From the NCBI RefSeq assembly GCF_011047315.1, contig NZ_CP049259.1, positions 1,302,001-1,366,000 on the forward strand: a stretch of 64,000 nucleotides of DNA. Direction: 5' to 3'. Below are positions 9,180-17,686 of this stretch, piece by piece. Within the stretch, counting starts at the first letter, position 1. Every line of letters starts with the position of its first letter. A program made the position numbers and the translations under genes. A model generated the notes under the pieces. That model saw only the letters and a program-made list of their open reading frames with translations, was not told where the DNA came from and did no database searches. Origin of the DNA: Altererythrobacter sp. BO-6 (GTDB taxonomy: Bacteria; Pseudomonadota; Alphaproteobacteria; Sphingomonadales; Sphingomonadaceae).

Positions 9180-10153
9180 GCGATCCTGCCACTCCCATGT
9201 CGCTGGACGAATTGCGCGAACTGGCGAGCGCGATCCGCACCGAAGTGGGCAAGGCCATCGTCGGCCAATCCGACCTGCTCGCCCATTTGCTGATCGCGCT
9301 GGTGAGCCAGGGCCATGTGCTGCTCGAAGGCCCGCCGGGCACCGCCAAAACCCTACTGGCGCAAAGCTTTGCCTCGACGCTGGGGCTCGATTTCGGCCGG
9401 ATCCAGTTCACGCCCGACCTGCTGCCGGGTGACATCCTCGGCTCCAACCTGTTCAATTTCCAGACCAGCCAGTTCACGCTGACGCGCGGCCCGATCTTCT
9501 GCGACCTGCTGCTGGCGGACGAGATCAACCGCACCCCGCCCAAGACGCAAGCCGCCTTGCTGGAAGCCATGCAGGAGCGGCGGGTGACGCTGGATGGCGA
9601 AACGCATCAGTTGCCCGATCACTTCATGGTGGTGGCGACGCAGAATCCGATCGAAAACCAGGGGGTCTATCCCTTGCCAGAGGCGCAGCTTGACCGGTTC
9701 CTGTTCAAGCTGCTGGTGCCCTATCCCGCGGCCGAGGAGGAAGCGGCGATCGTCAGCCGCTATGGCCAGTATCAGGGCCCGCCGCGCCCTGCCGACCTTG
9801 GCGTGAGCGCCGTTGCCGACCCCGCGCTGCTGGCGCGTGCGGGCAAGGTTATCGCCGGCGTTACCGCCTCGCAGGAAGTGATCGACTATGTCGTGCGGCT
9901 GGTGCGTGCGACCCGCGAGCATGCCGACTTGGCCGTGGGCGCCAGCCCGCGTGCGGCGGTGCTGTTGGCCAATGCCGCACGCGCCCGCGCCGCGCTGGAG
10001 GGGCGCGATTACGTGATCCCCGATGACGTCAAGGCGCTCGCCATTTCCACCTTGCGCCACCGCCTAAGCCTGAGCGCGGCAGCCGAGATCGAAGGGCGCG
10101 ACATCGAAGCGCTGGTGAGCGAGCTGGTTGAAAGCACCGAGGCGCCGCGCTGA
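9176..10153 (+). CDS. MoxR-type AAA+ ATPase
   Basis: A 325-residue MoxR chaperone-like ATPase. Walker A is GPPGTAKT (residues 52-59) and Walker B is LLLADEINR (D115-E116), with the MoxR insert and sensor region reading [20 protein letters not shown]. MoxR proteins are thought to insert cofactors or assemble complexes of proteins with von Willebrand A domains; here the partner would be the DUF58 protein encoded next. The start overlaps the DUF4350 stop by 4 bases and the end is 4 bases before the DUF58 gene. Confidence 0.93.
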   Translation: MSDPATPMSLDELRELASAIRTEVGKAIVGQSDLLAHLLIALVSQGHVLLEGPPGTAKTLLAQSFASTLGLDFGRIQFTPDLLPGDILGSNLFNFQTSQFTLTRGPIFCDLLLADEINRTPPKTQAALLEAMQERRVTLDGETHQLPDHFMVVATQNPIENQGVYPLPEAQLDRFLFKLLVPYPAAEEEAAIVSRYGQYQGPPRPADLGVSAVADPALLARAGKVIAGVTASQEVIDYVVRLVRATREHADLAVGASPRAAVLLANAARARAALEGRDYVIPDDVKALAISTLRHRLSLSAAAEIEGRDIEALVSELVESTEAPR

Positions 10154-10157
10154 GCCC

Positions 10158-11492
10158 ATGAGGTTCGACCTGCCCCTTGTACCAACCGAGCGCGCGGCGT
10201 GGACGGTGGCGCTGCTGGCGCCGGTTGCGCTGGTGATCGCCGCCGCCGCGCCCGGTGCATGGGTGATCGCCCCAATCGCCGCGGTGGCTCTGCTGGTGCT
10301 AATGCTGCTCGACGCTTGGATGGCGGGTGAGGTGCAGGATTGGCGGGTGGATGCGCCTGGCGATACGGAAGTGGGCGAACCGCTAGCGATAAGCGTATCA
10401 GGACGGTTTGCAGGGTCAGTCACGCCGCGGCGGATCGAAGCCGCGATAGAGGCTGATCCGCGACTGGGCGGCGACGGGCGGATGCAGTTCGATCTTCGGG
10501 CCGATGGTCCTTCCGGCAGCTTTGCAGGAACCCACAGAGCAACGCCGGTGCGGCGCGGCACCGGCACGATCGGGCGCGCGTGGCTGCGCTGGCACGGCCC
10601 GCTGGGACTGGGCGTGCGCCAGGTCCAGCGCGAGCTTGACCTGGCAGTGCGCATCTGGCCCGATCTGTCGCCGGTGCGCAGCCGCGATTTGCAGACCTTC
10701 CTGCGCAATGCCCAGTTGGGCCTGATCGCGCGGCGGCTGCGCGGCGAAGGCAGCCAGTTCGAAGCCTTGAGCGAATACGAACCGGGCATGGACCGTCGCT
10801 GGATCGACTGGAAGGCGAGCGCCCGCCACACCAGGCTCTACGCGCGCGAAAACGAAGCCGAACGCAACAACCAGATCGTCTTCGCCTTCGATTGCGGGCA
10901 GGCGATGTGCGAACCGGTCGATGGCTTGCCGCGGATCGACCGGGCGGTCTCGGCAGCGCTCACCTGCGCCTATGTCGCGCTCAAGGGCGGCGACCGCGTG
11001 GCGCTGTTCGGTTTTGCCCAACGGCCCGGCCTGATGACGCCTTTCATCAGCGAGACCCGCGCCTTTCCGCGCCTGCAAAGCGCGGCCGCCGGGCTCGATT
11101 ACCATACGACCGAACCCAATTTCACGCTGGCGATGGCGCAGCTGACCAGCAAGCTGCGGCGGCGATCCATGGTGGTGCTGTTTTCGGATTTCACCGACCC
11201 CACCGCGGCTGAGCTGATGGTGGAAAGCCTGGGCCGGCTGGTGCGCCATCATGTCGTGCTGTTCGTGACGATCGCCGATAGCGAGATCGAGCAATTCGTC
11301 CACGCCGCCCCTGCAGACCTCACCACGCTGGCGCGCAGTGTCACGGCCGACACGCTGGCGCGCCAGCGCGCGCTGGTGCTTGAACGCTTGCGGCGGCTGG
11401 GCGTGGATGTGGTCGAAGCGCCCTGGCGGCAGATCGGCCCGCAACTGATCGATCGCTATTTCGCGATCAAGCGCCATGAGGCGATCGGATGA
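10158..11492 (+). CDS. DUF58 domain protein (vWA-like, MoxR partner)
   Basis: A 444-residue protein with two membrane helices at the N-terminus and the DUF58 signature near YEPGMDRRWIDWKASAR. A von Willebrand A-like fold follows, with QIVFAFDCGQAM and VVLFSDFTDPTAAE. DUF58 proteins are the usual clients or partners of MoxR ATPases. I chose ATG 10158 (MRFDLPLVPTERAAW), just after the moxR stop; the frame is open into moxR but the family starts here. The end overlaps the SpoIIM-like gene by 4 bases. Confidence 0.88.
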   Translation: MRFDLPLVPTERAAWTVALLAPVALVIAAAAPGAWVIAPIAAVALLVLMLLDAWMAGEVQDWRVDAPGDTEVGEPLAISVSGRFAGSVTPRRIEAAIEADPRLGGDGRMQFDLRADGPSGSFAGTHRATPVRRGTGTIGRAWLRWHGPLGLGVRQVQRELDLAVRIWPDLSPVRSRDLQTFLRNAQLGLIARRLRGEGSQFEALSEYEPGMDRRWIDWKASARHTRLYARENEAERNNQIVFAFDCGQAMCEPVDGLPRIDRAVSAALTCAYVALKGGDRVALFGFAQRPGLMTPFISETRAFPRLQSAAAGLDYHTTEPNFTLAMAQLTSKLRRRSMVVLFSDFTDPTAAELMVESLGRLVRHHVVLFVTIADSEIEQFVHAAPADLTTLARSVTADTLARQRALVLERLRRLGVDVVEAPWRQIGPQLIDRYFAIKRHEAIG

Positions 11493-12556
11493 AGGCGCCG
11501 CTCCTCGCCAGATGGCGGCGCCCCGGGGAAATCGAGGCCCCGCCCGATGCCGCCAGCGCCGTGCTGCGATCCGACCGGTTCCGGCTGGAACGCGAAGGCG
11601 AATGGCGCCGGCTGGAAGCGATCCTGGCGCGGATGGAAGGCGGATCGATGCGTCGCGTCAGCGACGAAGACCTGCTGGCACTGCCCGCGCTCTATCGCAC
11701 CGCTGCCTCCAGCCTGGCGGTGGCGCGCGAGACCTCGCTCGATGCGGCGACGCTGGCTTATCTGGAATCGCTGGTCCAGCGCGCCTGGTTCCAGGTCTAT
11801 GGCCCGCAAACCGGACTGTGGGGCTGGCTGCGCGGGTTCCTGCTGGGCGGCTGGAGCCGCGCCGTGCGCGAGATCTGGCTGGACCTGTGCATCGCGCTGG
11901 CAGCGATGGTGGCGGGCACTGTGGTCGGCTGGTTGCTGGTGGCGCGCGACAAGGAGTGGTTCTGGTCGCTGGTCTCGCCGGAAATGGCCGGGCCGCGCGT
12001 GCCGGGCGCGGATCGCGAGCAATTGCTGGAAACGCTGGGTACCGAGGCCAATGCTGACGGGTTGTCGATGTTCGCGGCCTATCTGTTCAGCAACAACGCC
12101 GGGGTGGCGATCCTGGCCTTTGCGCTCGGCTTTGCGTTCGGCATCCCCTCGCTGATGCTGCTGGTCCACAATATGGCGCTGCTGGGTGCAATGCTGTTCG
12201 TCTTCAGCGGCGCCGGGCTGACGCTGGAATTCAGCGCCTGGCTGAGCGTGCACGGCACCACCGAACTCTTCGCGATCCTGCTGGCGGGTGCGGCCGGGCT
12301 GCACATCGGCCGATCGATGGCCTTCCCCGGCGAGCGGTCGATCATGGCGGCGGCGCAACAAGGCGGGCGGCGCGCGGCGGTGGTGATGAGCGGTGTTGTG
12401 CTGATGCTGCTGGTGGCAGCTTTCCTTGAAGGCTTTACCCGCCAACTGGTCGGCTCGACCAGCGACCGCCTGCTGATCGGCGGCACCATGCTGGCTTTGT
12501 GGCTCGCCTATTTCTTTGCCTACCGCCCGCGTAACCGCAGCGGGGACGGAACATGA
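11489..12556 (+). CDS. Stage II sporulation protein M (SpoIIM) family membrane protein
   Basis: A 355-residue integral membrane protein of the SpoIIM/DUF95 family. About 100 soluble residues are followed by five or six membrane segments, including a long one in IWLDLCIALAAMVAGTVVG. The organism type does not sporulate; in Gram-negatives this family accompanies MoxR/DUF58/RDD genes and its role is unknown. It overlaps its neighbours by 4 bases on each side. Confidence 0.82.
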   Translation: MKAPLLARWRRPGEIEAPPDAASAVLRSDRFRLEREGEWRRLEAILARMEGGSMRRVSDEDLLALPALYRTAASSLAVARETSLDAATLAYLESLVQRAWFQVYGPQTGLWGWLRGFLLGGWSRAVREIWLDLCIALAAMVAGTVVGWLLVARDKEWFWSLVSPEMAGPRVPGADREQLLETLGTEANADGLSMFAAYLFSNNAGVAILAFALGFAFGIPSLMLLVHNMALLGAMLFVFSGAGLTLEFSAWLSVHGTTELFAILLAGAAGLHIGRSMAFPGERSIMAAAQQGGRRAAVVMSGVVLMLLVAAFLEGFTRQLVGSTSDRLLIGGTMLALWLAYFFAYRPRNRSGDGT

Positions 12557-13476
12557 GCAATTACTCGCCCACCATGATCCCGGCTTCGCTCGCCAAGCGG
12601 CGGCGGCACGTCCTCACCCCGGAAGGGTTGGCCCTGCCGCTGACGATTGCCTCACGCGGATCGCGGATCGGCGCGCTGGTGCTCGATTTCACGATCATTT
12701 TCTTCGGCATGCTGGTGATCGGCATGGTGATGGTCTGGATCCTGGGCGACCTGCTGGAACAACTCATGACCGATGAGGATGGCAAAGTGCTGGGCGCTGC
12801 CGAATTCGTGATTGTATTCGTGATCCTACTCGGCTTCCTTGCTCGCTATGGCTATTTCCTGGGCTTTGAGCTCGGCCCACGCGGCGCGACGCCGGGCAAG
12901 CGCATCGTCGGCATCCGCGTGGCTGCCCGTGACGGCGGCCAGCTGAGCGCCGAAGCGGTAATCGCGCGCAACCTGCTGCGCGATATCGAGCTTTTCCTGC
13001 CGCTGGTATTCCTGCAGGTCGCGCCCACGGGGGAGATGGGCAGCGCGGGCGTCGCTGGCATGATCTGGTTCGCCATTTTCATGGCCTTCCCCTTTTTCAA
13101 CCGCGACGCGATGCGCGCGGGCGATGTGATCGCGGGCACCTGGGTAGTTGAGGCACCGCGCGCACGGCTGGCGGCAACGCTTTCCACCCAAGGCGCGGCC
13201 ACGGGCGCAAGCGAAGTGACCGGCGCCCGCTACAGTTTCGGAGAGGCCGCGCTGTCGGTCTATGGCGAACAGGAATTGCAGACGCTCGAGCGTGTGCTGC
13301 GTGACGGGCAGGAGGAAGCGATCGTCTCCGTCCATGCCGCGATCTGCCGCAAGATCGGGTGGGAACCGGGCAGCGGCGACGAGCGCGCCTTCCTTGAAGC
13401 CTTCTATGCCCAGCTGCGCGCCAAGCTTGAAGGCGACTTGCGCTTTGGCAAACGCAAGAAGGACAAATTCTCGTGA
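12553..13476 (+). CDS. RDD family membrane protein
   Basis: A 307-residue protein with a typical RDD domain. The first helix begins at the Arg-containing SRGSRIGALVLDFTIIFFGM, and the GATPGKRIVGIRV motif precedes the third helix. A C-terminal soluble stretch of ~100 residues ends in a Lys-rich tail (FGKRKKDKFS). RDD proteins have been linked to ion exchange or membrane complex assembly in some bacteria, but no function is proven for the MoxR-operon versions. It overlaps the beta-lactamase gene by 4 bases (GTGA). Confidence 0.85.
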   Translation: MSNYSPTMIPASLAKRRRHVLTPEGLALPLTIASRGSRIGALVLDFTIIFFGMLVIGMVMVWILGDLLEQLMTDEDGKVLGAAEFVIVFVILLGFLARYGYFLGFELGPRGATPGKRIVGIRVAARDGGQLSAEAVIARNLLRDIELFLPLVFLQVAPTGEMGSAGVAGMIWFAIFMAFPFFNRDAMRAGDVIAGTWVVEAPRARLAATLSTQGAATGASEVTGARYSFGEAALSVYGEQELQTLERVLRDGQEEAIVSVHAAICRKIGWEPGSGDERAFLEAFYAQLRAKLEGDLRFGKRKKDKFS

Positions 13477-14381
13477 GCGCGCTATATTTCTGTTCGCGGC
13501 GCATGATGCTGGGCGGTGCAGCCGCGTTCGGGCTGGCTGGCTGCGTGCCGATCGATACCTCCCCTGCCGGACGACTGGCGGCGCGGCTGCGCATCCTTGA
13601 GGCGGCATCGGGCGGCACACTGGGCGTCGCCTTCCTCGATACGGGCAGCGGAGAGATGATCGGGCACAACCGCGCGATGCGGTTTGGCCATGCCTCGTCG
13701 TTCAAGCTGTCGCTGGCGGCGCTGGTGCTGTGGCGCGACCAGCAGGGGATCGAGGAAGCGGAACGGCAGGTAACATGGGCCGAGGACGAGCTGATGTCCG
13801 TCTCGCCCTTCGCTACCGAACGGCTAGCGCAAGGCGCAACATTGCTCGAGCTTGCCGAGGCGACGCAGAAATTCTCCGATAATGCTGCGGCCAACATCCT
13901 GCTGCGCGAAATCGGCGGGCCGGAGCGGCTTAACGAATTCTGGCGTGCGATCGGCGATAGCCAGAGCCGGCTCGACAGGATCGAACCGCAGCTGAACCAT
14001 GTGCCCGCTGGCGAAGTGCGCGACACCACCACGCCCGAGGCGATGTGTCGGACGGTAGAAGCGCTGTGCTTTGGCGATGTGCTGCAAGCGGCGCAGCGGG
14101 CGCTGCTTCGACAATGGATGATAGACACGCGCACCGGCCTGCGCCGTGTGCGTGCGGGCATTCCGCAAGACTGGCGAGCCGGGGACAAGACCGGCACTTC
14201 GACCTGGCCCGGCATGGGCAGCCTTTATGTCGATATCGGCTTCGTCGCGCCTGCCGATCGCGCTCCGCTTACCTTTGCCACGTATTTCCGGGCGGGTGCC
14301 GCGCATGAGCGGGTCGAGCCGGCAGCGGAGGCAGTGTTGGCGCAGGTGGGCCGGGTGCTGGCTGATTTCGCCGCGGGTTAG
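13473..14381 (+). CDS. Class A beta-lactamase with Tat-type lipoprotein signal
   Basis: A 302-residue serine beta-lactamase homologue with all the class A catalytic elements: SSFK (nucleophile S75, K78), SDN (135-137), the omega-loop general base in EPQLN (E171, N175), RDTTTPEAM (183-191) and KTGT (239-242). The N-terminus carries a twin-arginine pair (SRRMML, residues 8-13) directly before a lipobox LAGC (C24), suggesting Tat export and lipid anchoring. It is the last gene of the MoxR/DUF58 operon, starting on a GTG inside the RDD stop. Activity against real drugs cannot be told from sequence; a cell-wall-related role is also possible. Confidence 0.9.
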   Translation: MSALYFCSRRMMLGGAAAFGLAGCVPIDTSPAGRLAARLRILEAASGGTLGVAFLDTGSGEMIGHNRAMRFGHASSFKLSLAALVLWRDQQGIEEAERQVTWAEDELMSVSPFATERLAQGATLLELAEATQKFSDNAAANILLREIGGPERLNEFWRAIGDSQSRLDRIEPQLNHVPAGEVRDTTTPEAMCRTVEALCFGDVLQAAQRALLRQWMIDTRTGLRRVRAGIPQDWRAGDKTGTSTWPGMGSLYVDIGFVAPADRAPLTFATYFRAGAAHERVEPAAEAVLAQVGRVLADFAAG

Positions 14382-14384
14382 CGC

Positions 14385-15392
14385 TTAATGCTCTGGCGCG
14401 GCCGATGATGCGGCGTCGCCCCCAAAGATCGCCACTTCGTTGATCCCGCCGCTGGTCGCGCGGCCGCGATACATGCCGCTGGTGTTGAAGCTGAACAGCG
14501 CATCGCCCGCAGGCGTGACAAGGATTACCCCGCCATCGCCGCCGAGATCGGCAACTTCCTGCATCACGGCATCGGCCGCGTCCTGCGGTGCGGCAATGCC
14601 CAGCCGCAGCCGGGTGCAAATCTCGTGCGCGACGCCGACGCGGATAAAGAATTCGCCCCAGCCCGTCGCTGAGACCGCGCAGCTCCGGTTATCCGCATAG
14701 GTCCCCGCGCCGATCACCGGCGCATCGCCGATCCGCCCCCAGCGTTTGCCGGTCATCCCGCCGGTCGAGGTTCCGGCAGCAAGATTGCCCTGCATGTCGA
14801 GCGCCACCGCACCGACCGTGCCGAACTTGTGATCGACATCGAGCGCTGACAGCTGCTTCGCCTTCATCCGCTCCAGCGCTTCGCGCCGCGCGGGCGTGGC
14901 GAAATATTCGGGCGGGGTGACTTCGAAACCTTTCTCGACCGAAAAATCCTCGGCGCCCTTGCCCATCAGGAACACGTGTTCGCTCTCGGTGCGGACCTTG
15001 TCGGCCAGCAGGATCGGGTTCTTCACCGTCTTCACCCCGGCCACCGCCCCGGCGCTGCGATCGCGGCCGTCCATGATCGAGGCGTCGAGCTCGTTGGTGC
15101 CGTCCCAGGTGAACACCGCTCCGCGCCCGGCATTGAAACGCGGATTGTCTTCCAGGATGACGATGGCGGCCTGGATTGCCTCCATCGCGCTGCCGCCTTG
15201 CTTGAGAACATCGGCCCCGGCATCGAGCGCTGCCTGCAGCGCCGCCTCGTACTCGGCTTCGAGCTCGGGCGTCATCTTGGCACGCTCCAGCGTACCGGCC
15301 CCGCCATGAATGGCGATCGACCAGTTTTCGGCTTGCGAAGGGGTTGCGGTGGTCATGGCAAGGGCGGCGAGCAAGGCTGTGAGTGACTTCAT
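14385..15392 (-). CDS. Isoaspartyl peptidase / L-asparaginase (Ntn hydrolase)
   Basis: A plant-type asparaginase that hydrolyses beta-aspartyl dipeptides and asparagine. It has a cleavable signal peptide (MKSLTALLAALAMTTATPSQA), so it is periplasmic. The precursor must self-cleave before the nucleophile T192 in KFGTVGAVALD; the downstream TSTGGMTGKRWGRIGDAP motif is also intact. I chose ATG 15392 because it gives the signal peptide. The gene converges on the beta-lactamase operon with 3 bases between stops, so there is no room for a separate terminator. Confidence 0.92.
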   Translation of the reverse strand: MKSLTALLAALAMTTATPSQAENWSIAIHGGAGTLERAKMTPELEAEYEAALQAALDAGADVLKQGGSAMEAIQAAIVILEDNPRFNAGRGAVFTWDGTNELDASIMDGRDRSAGAVAGVKTVKNPILLADKVRTESEHVFLMGKGAEDFSVEKGFEVTPPEYFATPARREALERMKAKQLSALDVDHKFGTVGAVALDMQGNLAAGTSTGGMTGKRWGRIGDAPVIGAGTYADNRSCAVSATGWGEFFIRVGVAHEICTRLRLGIAAPQDAADAVMQEVADLGGDGGVILVTPAGDALFSFNTSGMYRGRATSGGINEVAIFGGDAASSAAPEH

Positions 15393-15484
15393 GGCTCGCC
15401 CATAACATATGAGCGAGCGGGAATGGCCAGCAAAAACGGTCGCCATGAACATGGCAACCGCCGATGCTGAACTTGCCAGTCGCC

Positions 15485-16279
15485 TTAAAGGCCCACTTCG
15501 CTGATCAGGCCTTCACCCAGCCAGCGGCCGAGCATCGTCCCGGCGCGCATCGCGGCCTGCTCGACCTCATCGTCTGACGCCGCATCGCCCGCCAGCATCA
15601 GGCAGAGATCGCCATAGGCCATGCCAGCGTCGAGCGCGGCGAAAGCACGCGCCTCCTCGGCGCTCCCCATCATGAAAGTCGAGCGCTCGCCTTCGCGCCA
15701 CACCAGCACCGAGGCAGGCGCGTCGAGCGCGGCATCGGGATATTCCAGCACGTCCTCACCCAGCACATTCCAGATCGCTCGCAGATCATGCCTGACCTCG
15801 CGCGCGGCGGCACCAGGCAGGAAGCGGATGCGCAGCCCCGCCCACTCAGCATCGCCGAAACCGGCGGTAAGGCTCGCGAAGCGCGCAGCATCGAGCGGCT
15901 CGACATTCGCGGCGGTAAACGCTTCAAGCATGGCCCATTCTAGCCATGCCAGCTCTTCAACTTCGGGATCGTTGGCGAACAGCTCCGCACAAGTGCCATC
16001 GAAACCTGCTCCGACATCGTCGAGCGTCCAACTGTGGGGAGGATGGGTAATGATGTGGTGCGCGGCGGCGCGCTGGAAGGCATCGTCGCCTACCCAGCGG
16101 GCCGTGCGTTCGAACGAATTCTTCAGCGCTTCGACCAGGCCGGCGCGGTAATTCCCGCGATAGACCGCGATCCCGGCCGCGTGACGCGCGGTCCACCCCG
16201 TTGGCAGCGGTGCCTCTTCATCGAGAACCTGCGCCATGAATGCGGCTTGCCGTTGGGCCAGGGTCTGGAACTCGCTCAT
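15485..16279 (-). CDS. bufC: BufC/HvfC-like DUF2063 protein, partner of the bufferin-modifying enzyme
   Basis: A 264-residue protein whose first ~90 residues match the DUF2063 (HvfC/BufC N-terminal) domain: LAQRQAAFMAQVLDEE and the family's IAVYRGNYRAGLVEAL. Proteins of this kind present the precursor peptide to a DUF692 enzyme. The ATG at 16279 overlaps the bufB stop by 4 bases, so BufB and BufC are made together. The older label 'putative DNA-binding' for this family is not supported by context. It is the last gene of the minus-strand operon bufA2-bufB-bufC. Confidence 0.88.
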   Translation of the reverse strand: MSEFQTLAQRQAAFMAQVLDEEAPLPTGWTARHAAGIAVYRGNYRAGLVEALKNSFERTARWVGDDAFQRAAAHHIITHPPHSWTLDDVGAGFDGTCAELFANDPEVEELAWLEWAMLEAFTAANVEPLDAARFASLTAGFGDAEWAGLRIRFLPGAAAREVRHDLRAIWNVLGEDVLEYPDAALDAPASVLVWREGERSTFMMGSAEEARAFAALDAGMAYGDLCLMLAGDAASDDEVEQAAMRAGTMLGRWLGEGLISEVGL

Positions 16280-17118
16280 GCCGGAACCCTCGCGCGGGCG
16301 CTGTAGGCCAGTTTGCGCGCCTGCCCCAGTTCCGCCAGCAATTCGGGCAGCGGCGGGATCTTGTCGTCGCGCTCGATCATGGTCGCGACCGGCTGTTCGA
16401 TCATCGCCATGGCGCGCCGATAAAGCGCCCACACCTCGTCGCAGACCGCGCGATCATGCGTATCGATGATGATTTTGCCGGGTGTGTGCCCGGCCAGGTG
16501 GATCTGCCGCACCCGGTCAAGCGGCAAGCCGGCGAGATAGTCTTCCGCACTGAAACCGTGGTTCTGCGCGCTGACATAGATATTGTTGACGTCCAACAGC
16601 AGGTAGCAGCCGGTGCGGCGCGCCATTTCGCTGAGGAATTCCCATTCGGCCAGCTCGTCTTCGGGGAAGGAGAGATAGCTGGAGGGGTTTTCGAACAGCA
16701 TCGCGCGGCCCAGGTGATCCTGTGCGCGATCGATATTGGCGCATACAAGCTCAAGCGCCTCTTCAGTCAGCGGCAGCGGCAAGAGGTCATGGCTGTTGTG
16801 CGCGCTGGTTCGGGTCCAGCACAGATGGTCGGAGACCCACAAGGGGTCGATCCGGCGTTCAAGGCGCTTCAGCCTGTCGAGATATTCGGGGTCGAGCCCG
16901 CCGGCAGAGCCGATCGACATCGACACGCCGTGGATGATGACGGGGTGCTTTTCGCGCACCTGGTCGAGGATCCGCAGCGGGCGCCCGCCATCGACCATAT
17001 AGTTTTCGCTGATCACCTCTACGAAATCGACATCGACCTCAAGGTCGAGGAAATCGGCGTAATGCGTTCGCCTGAGGCCCAGGCCAAAGCCGCCAAATGG
17101 TGCGATCGGATCGTTCAT
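16276..17118 (-). CDS. bufB: BufB/HvfB DUF692 multinuclear iron oxidase (MNIO)
   Basis: A 280-residue TIM-barrel enzyme of the DUF692/MNIO family, related to MbnB of methanobactin synthesis. These enzymes use two or three iron ions and oxygen to remodel cysteines of a ribosomally made peptide. Candidate metal ligands are in place: H63 (IIHGVSMS), H98 (SDHLCW), E143-N144, D176-VNN, H187, H207 and H211 (HLAGH), and D219-THD. I chose ATG 17118 (MNDPIAPFGGFGLGLR), which matches the family N-terminus. It lies 100 bases downstream of the bufA2-like precursor gene and overlaps bufC. Confidence 0.93.
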   Translation of the reverse strand: MNDPIAPFGGFGLGLRRTHYADFLDLEVDVDFVEVISENYMVDGGRPLRILDQVREKHPVIIHGVSMSIGSAGGLDPEYLDRLKRLERRIDPLWVSDHLCWTRTSAHNSHDLLPLPLTEEALELVCANIDRAQDHLGRAMLFENPSSYLSFPEDELAEWEFLSEMARRTGCYLLLDVNNIYVSAQNHGFSAEDYLAGLPLDRVRQIHLAGHTPGKIIIDTHDRAVCDEVWALYRRAMAMIEQPVATMIERDDKIPPLPELLAELGQARKLAYSARARVPA

Positions 17119-17217
17119 CGGTGGACCTTGAGAGCTTTGGCGATGGTCCGGCACCTCCTCGGGGCTTCGGGGGTTTGGGGCGGAAGGCACCGGACCATCT
17201 AGCTTGTGCGCTGTGGA

Positions 17218-17505
17218 TCAGCCAAGATCGCCGATCGTGCCGCCCTTGCTGAGGCACTGACCAGCCTTCATTGCCTTGAAGCCATGGCCCTTGCACGCGT
17301 TCTGGCCCTTGCAGGCATTTTCCGTGGTGGCGCAGTCGGCCTGGCCCTTGCACGAATGCAGGCCATAGCAATGCACGGTATCGTCGGCATTGAGCGCCTT
17401 GCCAGTGCTGCCAGCTGGTGCTTCAGCACCGAATGCAGCGACCGAGGAAAGCGCCATTGCGCCTGCGAGCGCGGCAAAAGCGGTCTTGCGGGTTTGGGTG
17501 TTCAT
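17218..17505 (-). CDS. bufA2: BufA2-like bufferin precursor peptide, six cysteines
   Basis: A 95-residue peptide with a Sec signal (KTAFAALAGAMALSSVAAFGA) and a Cys-rich core. The six cysteines lie at residues 46, 52, 58, 65, 71 and 84. The unit C-K-G-Q-x-x-C occurs twice (CKGQADC and CKGQNAC) and is followed by ACKGHGF-like sequence. In known bufferins some cysteines become 5-thiooxazoles and the exported peptide binds copper. The ribosome site GGAGAGA sits 4-10 bases before the ATG. A SigF-type promoter lies 48 bases upstream. Which cysteines are modified is not visible from sequence. Confidence 0.85.
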   Translation of the reverse strand: MNTQTRKTAFAALAGAMALSSVAAFGAEAPAGSTGKALNADDTVHCYGLHSCKGQADCATTENACKGQNACKGHGFKAMKAGQCLSKGGTIGDLG

Positions 17506-17552
17506 CGTTCTCTCCAGTCAATCAGGGGGTGTCCCATGCGGACATCGACGGG

Positions 17553-17578
17553 TTCGGAGCGAAACCGGATCGGGTTAC
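17553..17578 (-). promoter_or_regulatory. SigF-type promoter for bufA2-bufB-bufC
   Basis: On the minus strand GTAACC (17578 down to 17573) is followed by exactly 16 bases and then CGAA (17556 to 17553). This is the -35/-10 pattern reported for the Caulobacter ECF sigma factor SigF. The CGAA ends 47 bases before the bufA2 start codon. The same motif with the same spacing occurs in mirror orientation 20 bases away. Confidence 0.8.
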
Positions 17579-17598
17579 CCGGCACAGAAAAACTTTTT

Positions 17599-17624
17599 GT
17601 AACCGGGTCAGGAATGCGGGCGAA
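17599..17624 (+). promoter_or_regulatory. SigF-type promoter for bufA1-doxX-sigF-nrsF
   Basis: GTAACC (17599-17604), 16 bases, then CGAA (17621-17624), pointing at bufA1, whose ATG is 62 bases further on. It is the divergent twin of the minus-strand promoter. The two -35 boxes lie back to back with a 20-base, A/T-rich spacer between them. Because sigF is in this operon, the arrangement implies positive autoregulation. Confidence 0.8.
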
Positions 17625-17686
17625 CCCTGTGTCAGTTCCGGCAAAGCGCCGTGCAACGCCAAAACCCTATCTATGGAGAGCCCCCG

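Noticed and set aside
11489..12556. SpoIIM-like gene as evidence of sporulation
   Set aside because: This family accompanies MoxR/DUF58 genes in many non-sporulating Gram-negative bacteria, and no other sporulation genes are present.
15485..16279. DUF2063 protein as a DNA-binding regulator
   Set aside because: The old family label suggested this, but overlap with a DUF692 gene and a bufferin precursor supports a peptide-modification partner.
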